A stretch of 41,715 nt of DNA. Source: Candidatus Heimdallarchaeota archaeon (GTDB taxonomy: Archaea > Asgardarchaeota > Heimdallarchaeia > Hodarchaeales > Hodarchaeaceae). The position numbers and the translations under genes were made by a program. Position 1 is the first letter of the stretch; every line of letters starts with the position of its first letter. The stretch is from assembly GCA_019057635.1 (NCBI GenBank), contig DXJL01000005.1:1-41715 (forward strand), written 5' to 3'. Of this stretch, positions 8,103 to 15,564 are shown in pieces. A model generated the notes under the pieces. The model saw only the letters and a program-made list of their open reading frames with translations. It made no database searches and was not told the origin of the DNA.

Positions 8103-8731
8103 TTTGGGTATGTTAATTTATTTAATGTTTCGATTGCAAATGCGATTTCCTCCCAATGGGCACTTTTAAGAATGTTTGAAACTGCCTGTTTTGTAATGTT
8201 TTCTTCTTTTTCTGTTACAATTTTTTTTCCGATCTTTTCATAAGTTAAACCTTGTTTCCGAAGGTGAATTACCTCTTTTTGTCTATCTGTCAGTTGCAAC
8301 TTTAAGGTGGTTAAGAGAGTTAGTAAAGAGTTTGTCAATTGATCAAATGAATCATTTTCTGACAGTATCCAAGCTGTTCGACCATTATCACTTGCAATCT
8401 TCAAAGCTGCTCGTGATCTATGAAAAGCATGACCATCCATTTCCAGAGAATTTCTCGAAAATTTGGTACTAATCGTCCCGATTCCTAAACCACATCGAAA
8501 TTTAAATGAGAGATCTTCTTCTAATCGCTCAAAAATTGAATAAAAATCTGTTAATTCTTTTAAAACTCCTTGAAATGAATCCCCCCAGACAATAATGAAG
8601 GGAGAAATTATTTTTTTTGAATGATCAATATTTATTTGTTTAATTACCGTTTTCAACTCTTCTTGAACTTCAAGTCTATTGGTGACTTCCTTTGAATGTA
8701 CAATATCGCAAGTCATAACAAAATACATCAT
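8096..8731 (-). CDS. SatD-family protein with C-terminal helix-turn-helix
   Basis: A SatD-family protein (PF16264), 211 residues. The N-terminal part (MTCDIVHSKEV, then IVWGDSFQGVL and FRCGLGIGTI) has the layout of a nucleotide-cyclase-like ferredoxin fold: an Asp in the first strand, a GDSF turn, and G-L-G-I-G. The C-terminal 60 residues (LTDRQKEVIHLRKQGLTYEKI) form a sigma-4-like helix-turn-helix. SatD was named in a streptococcal acid-tolerance locus; its biochemical role is not established. The gene overlaps the membrane gene downstream and is preceded by an array of GTCAA/TTGAC boxes that its helix-turn-helix could bind. Confidence 0.72.
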   Translation of the reverse strand: MMYFVMTCDIVHSKEVTNRLEVQEELKTVIKQINIDHSKKIISPFIIVWGDSFQGVLKELTDFYSIFERLEEDLSFKFRCGLGIGTISTKFSRNSLEMDGHAFHRSRAALKIASDNGRTAWILSENDSFDQLTNSLLTLLTTLKLQLTDRQKEVIHLRKQGLTYEKIGKKIVTEKEENITKQAVSNILKSAHWEEIAFAIETLNKLTYPKC

Positions 8732-8788
8732 TGTTGTTTCACTACTTTACATCTTTTTGATACTGGTGAATTTAATCCCATCTATCAA

Positions 8789-8899
8789 GTCAACTGTTTT
8801 CAATTGACAAATAGTTGGTCAACTCTTCAGTATTGAGTCAACTTAAAAAGCTTGTCATTCGTTCTGTCAATAGTTTTCGATTGACAAGGTCTTTGTCAA
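8789..8899. promoter_or_regulatory. Operator-like array of GTCAA/TTGAC boxes upstream of satD
   Basis: Seven GTCAA or TTGAC boxes lie in 111 bases: 8789, 8804 (inverted), 8818, 8837, 8866, 8881 (inverted) and 8895. Two triplets share exactly the same spacing (15, then 14 bases), so a unit of about 35 bp is repeated 77 bp apart. Within each unit the first two boxes form a dyad. The array ends just upstream of an AT-rich TATA-like stretch (about 8768-8775) for the minus-strand satD gene. This suggests a cooperative binding site for an activator or autoregulator. Confidence 0.55.
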
Positions 8900-8905
8900 T
8901 ACGGA

Positions 8906-9988
8906 TTAGCGAGTATTGAGCGGAGTATGACAAACCTCACAGGCAGTTTCTTCCCCCTCGAGGATTTGATTTGTATTATTACAATTGTGACAGTGCACAA
9001 ACACTTTTTTTTCCTTGAAAAAACCAAAAGTACCTTTACCAGCCAATATAGTCTTATCTGCTTGTTCTTTCATCTTTTTGAACAAGGGATTCGATAAATC
9101 CGTAAGACTGGTGATAACACTTTGTCGGTCGGAATGTTGTTGTTTGAAGGCAATTTTTTCTTGAAGGTATGCTTTGCGTTCCTCAGGTGTCATCTTTTCA
9201 AGTCGTTGCAGCTCTTTCAATCGAAGAGTAAACTTGTTTCGTTGTTCTAGTGACATAGAACTGAGCGTTTGCGTGGAAAATTCTGATAATTTCTCTAAAG
9301 TCAGCGCGGAAAAGTCAACATAGGAAATATTTGATGAGGGGGTACGAATGTTTGTAGAAGAACTTATTGTTCCTGGAGGTGGTGGTGGGGGAGGATTGAT
9401 TGTATTGGACCTTAAAGGGGAGGACGTGGGAAAACTTCTGCTTGCTATTTGCTTGAGATTCGATGTAATGCTATCTTGGACTGTTCCACTGAACTCCTCG
9501 ATTACAGTCGATAAGTACTCCTTCGAGGTAAATTCTTGTTGTTTATTTTCTAGAGATTTCAATTGTGCTTCTAATTCGCCGAGACGAGACATTAATTCAA
9601 GTAATTGCTGATCATTTTTGGATTCTTTGAGCTCTTTCTCAACATTACTCAATTCTTTCTGGTTATGACAAATATTACAGATACCGTTAATTAATTCGTC
9701 CTTTAAGGTTCTTCTACCACAGTTCTGGCAGATTGTGAACATTATTCTAAGTTCAGTAAGAGCAGTCTGAATTCGTTTATCATTCGAATTCAATTTGGCT
9801 TTGTTCTGATTCGAATCTCTTGCAATTACAGGTTTATGAATGAATATGGAGTCTCTTATTGACCAGTCTTTGTCATACATCGTTCCTAGTTGTTGGAGAG
9901 CTTTTTCTATATTGTTGAAAGGCTTCTTCTTCCCCCTCAGAGAGGAATGGGATTCAATGGCAGTATTTAATTTAGTTCTTTTGAACAT
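8906..9988 (-). CDS. Double zinc-ribbon protein with coiled coil and polyproline linker
   Basis: A 360-residue protein of unknown family. Two Cys-rich modules are visible: CQNCGRRT...CNICHNQ around residues 90-110 and CHNCNNTNQ...CEVCHTP in the last 30 residues. Each has the CxxC...CxxC spacing of a zinc ribbon. Between them are a short coiled coil (about 112-152), a run of seven prolines near residue 200, and a charged helical stretch (about 240-290) with E-R-K-A-Y-L-Q-E. No catalytic motif is seen. It lies 16 bases downstream of a winged-helix gene, so the two are probably one transcript. An adaptor or transcription-related role is possible. Confidence 0.6.
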   Translation of the reverse strand: MFKRTKLNTAIESHSSLRGKKKPFNNIEKALQQLGTMYDKDWSIRDSIFIHKPVIARDSNQNKAKLNSNDKRIQTALTELRIMFTICQNCGRRTLKDELINGICNICHNQKELSNVEKELKESKNDQQLLELMSRLGELEAQLKSLENKQQEFTSKEYLSTVIEEFSGTVQDSITSNLKQIASRSFPTSSPLRSNTINPPPPPPPGTISSSTNIRTPSSNISYVDFSALTLEKLSEFSTQTLSSMSLEQRNKFTLRLKELQRLEKMTPEERKAYLQEKIAFKQQHSDRQSVITSLTDLSNPLFKKMKEQADKTILAGKGTFGFFKEKKVFVHCHNCNNTNQILEGEETACEVCHTPLNTR

Positions 9989-10004
9989 GATTTAATTCCT
10001 AATC

Positions 10005-10661
10005 CTAGTCAAGAGAAATAGCCTGTTCAAGAAACGACTGTGCTACAGATCGTTCGTTCGTGTCTACAGCTGAATTGCTTTCCTTGATTACAACTACTGC
10101 AATTCTTGCCAGTAAATCAAAATTTGGATCTAAGATTTGTTGTAATCCATTTTTAAGAAATTGAGCAGAAGACATTTCACGTTCGAGAGCAGTATTTGTA
10201 ATTCGATCCAACTCCGAGTAGATCACCTCGGCTATTTGTGGATCAATCTTTGTTGATAATTCTTGCCCGTCTGGAGCATTCTGCTCGGAATAAGCTTCAG
10301 AATCTTTTAAGAATCGTTGAATTACACTCATGGTATCATAAATTAAAATTGACTTTTGTTTGATAACATAGTGGTCATAGAATGCTTGCCAGTAGGGTTT
10401 ATGTGGGATACCTATGTAGCGTTGACGTTGACCTTTAGGTATAGAGATATTTACAACCGCAATTGCTTGTTTCTCTACTAATCGAGCAATTGCCCCATCA
10501 ATTTTTCCCCTACTCCAATTTAAACGAAGTACCAGGTCATTTACTGTTACGGGACGATCGAATTTGGAGAGTCTGCTGAGCATTTTTTGATCTGTTTCTT
10601 CAGCATTTCCTCGAGGCACGATTATATAACATCCTTTTACGTTAGAACAGACTTTTTCCAA
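10005..10661 (-). CDS. Winged-helix DNA-binding protein
   Basis: A 218-residue protein starting at a TTG. Residues of about 25-90 fit a winged helix-turn-helix: helix KMLSRLSKF, recognition region VNDLVLRLNWSRGKIDGAIARLVEKQ, then the wing strand IAVVNIS followed by QRQRYIGIP. The C-terminal half is helical and acidic. It is probably a transcription regulator. It precedes the double zinc-ribbon gene on the same strand. No specific family is recognised, and the start codon is uncertain because no ATG is nearby. Confidence 0.55.
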   Translation of the reverse strand: MEKVCSNVKGCYIIVPRGNAEETDQKMLSRLSKFDRPVTVNDLVLRLNWSRGKIDGAIARLVEKQAIAVVNISIPKGQRQRYIGIPHKPYWQAFYDHYVIKQKSILIYDTMSVIQRFLKDSEAYSEQNAPDGQELSTKIDPQIAEVIYSELDRITNTALEREMSSAQFLKNGLQQILDPNFDLLARIAVVVIKESNSAVDTNERSVAQSFLEQAISLD

Positions 10662-11131
10662 ATTGACGGATATTTGTGTCTATCATTCTTGATAATAGCA
10701 TTCAGACAAGTCTAAATTTTTATGGTCTTAACATCCCAATTTTCATCTTTGGAGATGCAGATTTTCAGGTAAATTTGATATCTACTTGACTATATAACTT
10801 TATTGCTAGATTGAGGATATAAGTCGGACATTCTGTTAAAAAAAGAGATGTTAAGCGCGCCTATTACGTTATAAATGATATTCAAACCATCCCTTTCGGC
10901 CTTTTCTATCCCATAATTTAGTTAATGAAATAATAGTCGTGTCTATAACATTTTTAATTCATTTATAAGTACAAGAGTTCCTGTATCCTTTAAAGAAGGA
11001 AGCTTATATTATTAGGCCTGACGATTAACAACTGCATTTAATGAATAGAAATATTTAGAATTACTAGTACCCTTGTCTCTTCAGTATATTATGCGCTACA
11101 AAGAGCTAGTTAACAATTGGAAGGAAAATAA
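10662..11131. other. Divergent intergenic region, 470 bases
   Basis: Lies between the minus-strand winged-helix gene and the plus-strand HExxH gene. I find no tRNA, reading frame or clear repeat. A TATA-like AGTATATTATG near 11082-11092 and the Shine-Dalgarno-like GGAAGG (11119-11124) serve the gene at 11132. The rest is AT-rich and unexplained. Confidence 0.4.
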
Positions 11132-12988
11132 ATGGAAATCAACATAGATGGTTGCAAGATTGTCCTTTTGGACTTTTTTCAGAAGAATAAATCTAATCTC
11201 CTTAAATCACTCAAATCTGACGAAGTTCAGACCTTTCTCGAGCCATTAAGCGATATGACCATAATATTTTCAGATATACAAAAGACTACTGAGTTAAAAA
11301 AATATCTTAAAAATCTAGAAATACCAGAAGAAAATTTAAAAGACATTTTACAATTCTTTGATCGTCCTTTTCAATCCTCATTCTCTTGGGGATTCCAGGA
11401 TAAAGAATTCGTGTTCATACGCTTGGAAGAAACGACTAAATTGTTTCTTAAGAAAAATCGTAAAGGTTTAACAGGATTGATTATTCATGAAGTGTTACAT
11501 GGTGTACAACGCCAGCGAGGCTTAGAAATTCGTTTACACGACTCATTAGACTTCAGCTTGGATTTCTTTACACAATTGGCTGAGGTGATTCCTCCAGAAA
11601 AGTACAATCGCACACAAATAATATCATTTCTGAAACAAATATCTCAACTTGCTTTATTTGCGTTAAAAGACATATTTGTTAATGTTGAATTAATTAAACG
11701 AGGAATGGCAGAGTGGTTAATAATTTTCTATCGTGATGAGCTGGGATTTGGTGAAAATCTTGAAATTAAGCCTCCCCAGTACGAAACTGAATTCGAAAAA
11801 GGCGTCATTAAGGTAAAGGATCTGGATTCATTTGCCACAGCGTTTACTTATACGTTATCACTTATACCAATATGGTTACCCTTCATGGTTTTGGAAACTG
11901 ACTCAAAGGACTATGAACCGTCCCGTGAGTTGAAACATTTAATTTTTGATAAGTATTACGTTAATCCTTCATTCATTACACGGGAGATGTGGCATATAGA
12001 AAACATATTTCTGGCCAGCTTCTCCTTTTCCAAGAGTTTTCATCGTAAGTGGTATGGTGCGATCTTTAACTTAGCTCTTGAACATCTACTTGGTGAAGAT
12101 TTTCTGTTTTATCATCTCTTCAAGGCTACTGAGCTCTTAGAAGAGCTCTATACAACCCAAGAATCTGAAGAAAGAAAATCTATGGCCATGGTTCCAATTT
12201 TGAAAGCTGCTTATGTCTATAGACGAGAACAACTCGTAGGTATTCAAAAAAGGAACATTGAAGAGTTAAATTCTAAAATGCAACAATATGAAATAGGGGA
12301 GGAGGAAATTACAGAGCTTGAAGAAAGTATTGATGAACCTTCTGAACATGCTACTTCTCCAGAGCATATGTTTGAAAACCTCATGAAACTTTCAATTATG
12401 ATTGTAACACGAGATTTACGAGTAAATGTGTTTTCTGGTGAAAATTTTAAATTTAAGATCTTTAGTCGAACGATACTCTCTCTTCTCCAAGCGATTAATT
12501 ATCTAGAAGACGAGTGTGACGATCAATATTATCATACAGTTCGCTTAGGTGTGAAACGACTTCTCCGAACAGATAATCTGTTTAAACGTAAAAGATGGGC
12601 ATTATTACTGGAGAATTTTGCTCAAAATACGATTTTTCATGGAGAAACTGAACCCTCACAACTAGAAATTGATGAATTAATTTATAACTATGACTTTTTT
12701 GAAATTCCATTGACTAATTTCTTCATTGACCTTGGCGTATCTTTTATTCAGAATATAAAAACAGTCATGAAAACAGTCTCTGTAAACGATGATGAATTTC
12801 CTTTTTTAACAGCTCAACTTATCAATATTCAAATTGGAGGGATTAAACTTCCAATAGAAGATGAAGAACATCTGAACTTGATGTATGTAAGCAGTCTTAT
12901 TGCTACAAAAGGGATTCCATACAGAATGATACAAATCATGCTTACAGCTTTTCTACAAACTAGAGTCCCAAAGGAAGAAACAGATTAG
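11132..12988 (+). CDS. Putative HExxH zinc metallopeptidase, family unknown
   Basis: A 618-residue protein I cannot place in a named family. The clearest motif is IIHEVLHG with H119-E120-x-x-H123, the zinc-binding HExxH of many metallopeptidases, in a predicted helix after a strand (FVFIRLEE) as in zincins. A possible third ligand is in the following helical region, for example E213 in RGMAEWLII. There is no signal peptide, so the protein should be cytosolic. The C-terminal 350 residues are helical, with an acidic coiled stretch near 385-405. A good ribosome site (GGAAGG) supports the ATG at 11132. A non-peptidase role for the HExxH helix cannot be excluded. Confidence 0.6.
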   Translation: MEINIDGCKIVLLDFFQKNKSNLLKSLKSDEVQTFLEPLSDMTIIFSDIQKTTELKKYLKNLEIPEENLKDILQFFDRPFQSSFSWGFQDKEFVFIRLEETTKLFLKKNRKGLTGLIIHEVLHGVQRQRGLEIRLHDSLDFSLDFFTQLAEVIPPEKYNRTQIISFLKQISQLALFALKDIFVNVELIKRGMAEWLIIFYRDELGFGENLEIKPPQYETEFEKGVIKVKDLDSFATAFTYTLSLIPIWLPFMVLETDSKDYEPSRELKHLIFDKYYVNPSFITREMWHIENIFLASFSFSKSFHRKWYGAIFNLALEHLLGEDFLFYHLFKATELLEELYTTQESEERKSMAMVPILKAAYVYRREQLVGIQKRNIEELNSKMQQYEIGEEEITELEESIDEPSEHATSPEHMFENLMKLSIMIVTRDLRVNVFSGENFKFKIFSRTILSLLQAINYLEDECDDQYYHTVRLGVKRLLRTDNLFKRKRWALLLENFAQNTIFHGETEPSQLEIDELIYNYDFFEIPLTNFFIDLGVSFIQNIKTVMKTVSVNDDEFPFLTAQLINIQIGGIKLPIEDEEHLNLMYVSSLIATKGIPYRMIQIMLTAFLQTRVPKEETD

Positions 12989-13101
12989 TTAGAAGACCCA
13001 TAAATCATCAGATTGATTTCAATTTGCAAGGAATTCTCTTGAAATGATAATAGTATTCTATTGAAATTTATTCCAAGAATATGCAAAAGAAAGGGAGAAA
13101 G

Positions 13102-13268
13102 CGGCACCAGCAGGAGTTTCAGTCAAAAACTAAATGTTCTTAACCTTTGAACCTGCGACCACTCGGTGTCTGTGTCCCTTTCTCAATGAAAGATGCTAAT
13201 TAACAGCCGAACGCTCTACCTCTTCAGAGATAAAGATTGAATCTCTATCCAAACTGAGCTATGATGCC
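13102..13268 (-). tRNA. tRNA-Asn(GUU) with three introns
   Basis: The exons give a complete 74-nt tRNA: acceptor GGCATCA/TGGTGCC, anticodon loop CTGTTAA and discriminator G, as in archaeal tRNA-Asn. Three introns interrupt it. Intron 1 (13222-13251, 30 nt) is in the D-loop; BHB central helix TCAG/CTGA, bulges TTT and AGA, perfect 10-bp intron stem. Intron 2 (13168-13200, 33 nt) is at the canonical 37/38 site; central helix CTGT/ACAG, bulges TAA and ACA. Intron 3 (13116-13145, 30 nt) is in the T-loop; central helix TTCA/TGAA, bulges AAG and ACT, 9-bp stem. Cleavage after the second bulge base at each site restores a normal 9-nt D-loop and 7-nt anticodon and T-loops. It is 16 bases downstream of the CAU tRNA gene and probably co-transcribed. 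Confidence 0.93.
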
Positions 13269-13284
13269 TATTCTACTAAGAATG

Positions 13285-13390
13285 TGGGCCTGGGGGGATT
13301 TGAACCCACGAACCATCCGGTTATGAGCCGGACGCTCTAACCATTTCAGAGGGTTATGACGTTATAAGCCCTAAACTGAGCTACAGGCCC
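13285..13390 (-). tRNA. tRNA with CAU anticodon (Ile2 or elongator Met) with a D-loop intron
   Basis: The exons make a 76-nt tRNA: acceptor GGGCCTG/CAGGCCC, discriminator A, anticodon stem TCCGG/CCGGA and loop CTCATAA. A 30-nt intron (13344-13373) lies in the D-loop. The BHB central helix is TCAG/CTGA with bulges TTT and AAT, and the intron hairpin is AGGG/CCCT extended by TTAT/ATAA with one bulged C. Splicing restores the D-loop AGTTTGGTTA. The G-rich acceptor and A73 fit archaeal tRNA-Ile2 (AUA decoding, needing agmatidine modification by TiaS) better than initiator Met. Elongator Met remains possible. The T-stem GTGGG/CCCCC has one U-C mismatch. It lies upstream of tRNA-Asn and downstream of the uL6 gene. 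Confidence 0.9.
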
Positions 13391-13449
13391 AATAGATGTT
13401 ATACGGTAATGTTACTTCCTTATTTAAGTGACTTCAGATAATCTGATAT

Positions 13450-14001
13450 TTATGTGTTTATAACGTAAAGTCCATCCTGGAAGACAGTTGGATCTTTACT
13501 TCGTCGTCCTCGTAATCTTGAAGATTCAGCTAAGCGTGCTGCAACTTGTGAAACCTTTTCTTTATCGATTCCAGTTAGAGTTACAATATCCGCTTTGATT
13601 TTGACATTAACTGAAGGATCATACGGAACCTTAATAGGCTCTCTTCGTCCATAGAGATTCTTTATGAGAATTATAGATTTTTGGACTTCTACAGTAGCAG
13701 GAAAGTGAGAAGTAATGACTTGAACCTGATAAGTGTACAATTCATTTACGCCTTTGATCATATTATTTAAATGGCCCGCGATGGTTCCTACTAAAGCTGC
13801 TTCTCTTTTCTTACCAAAGTGACTGCTAATAACAAATTTATTATCTTCGTAAGAAATTTTGACACTTATTCTAGTAAAAGATTTCACGATATTTCCTTTG
13901 GGTCCTTCTATTTTAACCGTGAATCCCCCACGAATTTGTTTCATATCAACCTTGATATTTTTAGGGACTTCAACGGTTTTTTCAATAACAAAGTGTGTCA
14001 T
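13450..14001 (-). CDS. rpl6: Ribosomal protein uL6
   Basis: Large-subunit protein uL6, 183 residues, the usual archaeal length. It begins with the EKTVEVPKNIKV strand. The GPKGNIVKSF segment and the later YGRREPIKVPYDP segment (about 119-131) are typical of archaeal/eukaryotic uL6 (L9e), as is the C-terminal LRGRRSKDPTVFQDGLYV. It follows uS8 on the same strand with a 19-base gap, keeping the spc-operon order uS8-uL6. The usual next genes (eL32, eL19, uL18, uS5) are absent; two tRNA genes follow instead. Confidence 0.96.
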   Translation of the reverse strand: MTHFVIEKTVEVPKNIKVDMKQIRGGFTVKIEGPKGNIVKSFTRISVKISYEDNKFVISSHFGKKREAALVGTIAGHLNNMIKGVNELYTYQVQVITSHFPATVEVQKSIILIKNLYGRREPIKVPYDPSVNVKIKADIVTLTGIDKEKVSQVAARLAESSRLRGRRSKDPTVFQDGLYVINT

Positions 14002-14020
14002 CGGTATTTTCTCTCCTTAA

Positions 14021-14407
14021 TTAAAATACGTAAGCTAAGAATCGTCCACCAAGATTTTTATCTGCAGCTTCGTGATGGGACATGACTCCTTCGGAAGTAG
14101 AAACTACAAGAATTCCCATATCTCGTGCAGGAAGGAATCTTTTCTCCCATTCTACATAGTCTTGTACTTTAACTGGATATCTTGGTTTTATAACACCAAT
14201 TTTAGTAATTCGGCCTAAGAGGTGAACAGAGATAATCCATAAATCTTCCATAACTTCGAATTCACCAATGGTTCCATATTTTTGGATCACACGCAGAACA
14301 TTTGCAATGATTCTGCTCGCAGGTCTAATTGTAACTTCTTTACGACCAAGAATTTCTGCGTTTGCTATTGTGGACATCGCATTAGCTAAGGGGTCATGCA
14401 TAACCAT
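14021..14407 (-). CDS. rps8: Ribosomal protein uS8
   Basis: Small-subunit protein uS8, 128 residues. It opens with HDPLANAMSTIANAE and contains the IANVLRVIQKYGTIGEFE region and the conserved C-terminal STSEGVMSHHEAADKNLGG, which contacts 16S rRNA helix 21. Length and motifs are those of archaeal uS8. Upstream, the expected uL5 and uS14 genes are missing. Instead there is a 217-base gap and then the MBF1 gene on the same strand. The uS8-uL6 pair is therefore a broken-off piece of the spc operon. Confidence 0.97.
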   Translation of the reverse strand: MVMHDPLANAMSTIANAEILGRKEVTIRPASRIIANVLRVIQKYGTIGEFEVMEDLWIISVHLLGRITKIGVIKPRYPVKVQDYVEWEKRFLPARDMGILVVSTSEGVMSHHEAADKNLGGRFLAYVF

Positions 14408-14624
14408 AATTTTCTTCTCTTTTGTGGTTTATTCAAATGAAAATGGCTAGTAAAGCCGAATTAAATGAGTAGAAAGGCCGACATCGCCTTACCATCCATC
14501 TATACCGTCCATGAACCCACTTGTTAAAGGTTATCGTGGAGCAAGCAGTTTTCATTTTGTAGTGGGGTATTGCCTAAGCTTTTTTCTTCGACACAGGGGA
14601 ATTTTAATCAATATAAAATGAGGA
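14408..14624. other. Unexplained 217-base gap upstream of uS8
   Basis: This gap between MBF1 and uS8 is less AT-rich in places (about 14480-14550) than other intergenic DNA here. I looked for uS14, a tRNA and C/D-box motifs and found none. A minus-strand frame of about 40 codons rich in Arg and Trp exists but shows no family signature. It may be a structured leader of the uS8-uL6 transcript. Confidence 0.3.
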
Positions 14625-15140
14625 TTACTTTTGCTTTCTTTTAATTTTGGCGATTGAACCAATTGTTGTAGCTCGGGGTATTATATCATCCACGCTGGAG
14701 CTTTCTTCAAGTATTTCAGTTTTAAGATCGATGTCAAGTTCTCGCTCAATCTTGGCAACCACTCTATCAGTAGGAATCACTTTTTCCGCTTCGATTCGGG
14801 CTAATAAAGTCTCTTTTTCCTTAATTAATCCTGCAAATTGAGCACGCCCATAACCACGCTCTTTACGAGCTTCTTGGATCAAGTGCCCATAGCCATCAAC
14901 AAGAATTTTATCATGCAGGAAGTCTTTCTTCGGAGGTATTCTAGTTACAGGTTTTGTTTTTGCCTTGGGTTGAACTTGATGTTTTTTGTACCTTGGTCGT
15001 TGGTCAGGTTTTGGACGTTTTACTACAGGTTTTCCAAATTTCGCGCATTTTGGACAGGCGTAAAGCTCTACATGGTCGATTTCAACAAGCGTAATAAAAC
15101 CTTCAGACCCACACATTTCACACTGCTGTATTTTACTCAA
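14625..15140 (-). CDS. Multiprotein bridging factor MBF1
   Basis: An archaeal MBF1 homologue, 171 residues. An N-terminal zinc ribbon (CEMCGSEG...YACPKCAKFG, about residues 7-39) is followed by a lysine- and proline-rich linker, then a Cro-type helix-turn-helix from about residue 81 (LIQEARKERGYGRAQFAGLI...LLARIEAEKVIPTD), the arrangement of archaeal aMBF1. The eukaryotic protein bridges TBP and activators; archaeal MBF1 has been tied to transcription and to the small ribosomal subunit. Its position directly upstream of uS8-uL6 fits a translation link. It is divergent from the PAN gene. Confidence 0.92.
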   Translation of the reverse strand: MSKIQQCEMCGSEGFITLVEIDHVELYACPKCAKFGKPVVKRPKPDQRPRYKKHQVQPKAKTKPVTRIPPKKDFLHDKILVDGYGHLIQEARKERGYGRAQFAGLIKEKETLLARIEAEKVIPTDRVVAKIERELDIDLKTEILEESSSVDDIIPRATTIGSIAKIKRKQK

Positions 15141-15564
15141 AAATAATACATCCTCAACATATAAAACTAATTCCAGTATTCAATATAACATCTTAGATAA
15201 AAATATTAAAATCCAACGAAGAGGGTAATTCTTAATTTATCAGTAAATCGACATTCGTTTCAGATTGTGTTATCATTCCGCCTTGAGACTGATTTACTCC
15301 TATTTCTGAATCATTTAACGAGCTGAGAAATTTTTTTATTTCAAAATATATGTAATTTCCCCTTTCATCAAAAACTAAAATTAATCATCAAGACAAGTTA
15401 TCACCTTAAGCAACCCGTATGAAAAGAAAAATAAAGGATCATTCAGTCTGTAGCTATCAGTGGAAAAAACCTCTTTCAATCCTTTAGGTCCAGCAATCAT
15501 ATGCTTTAAAACTTTAGGAAGGATTTGAAGGAGTTTGCTTTCAATCACTAAAGTAGGTATTATT
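15141..15564. promoter_or_regulatory. Divergent region between MBF1 and PAN with a long-spaced inverted repeat
   Basis: A 424-base AT-rich region with divergent genes on either side. It contains an 8-bp inverted repeat, AGTAAATC at 15242-15249 and GATTTACT at 15291-15298, separated by 41 bases. A minus-strand frame at 15381-15611 overlaps the PAN start and is judged a shadow. No other element is recognised. Promoters for both genes should lie here. Confidence 0.35.

Noticed and set aside
8789..8899. A small CRISPR array
   Set aside because: The repeated boxes are only five bases and the units are 77 bp apart with no spacer-repeat pattern or cas genes. An operator array fits better.
9348..9611. 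Glycine-rich plus-strand frame
   Set aside because: It is the complement of the polyproline linker in the double zinc-ribbon gene.
14437..14556. A uS14 gene or small ORF upstream of uS8 (about 40 codons, minus strand)
   Set aside because: It lacks the two Cys pairs of archaeal uS14 and shows no other family signature.
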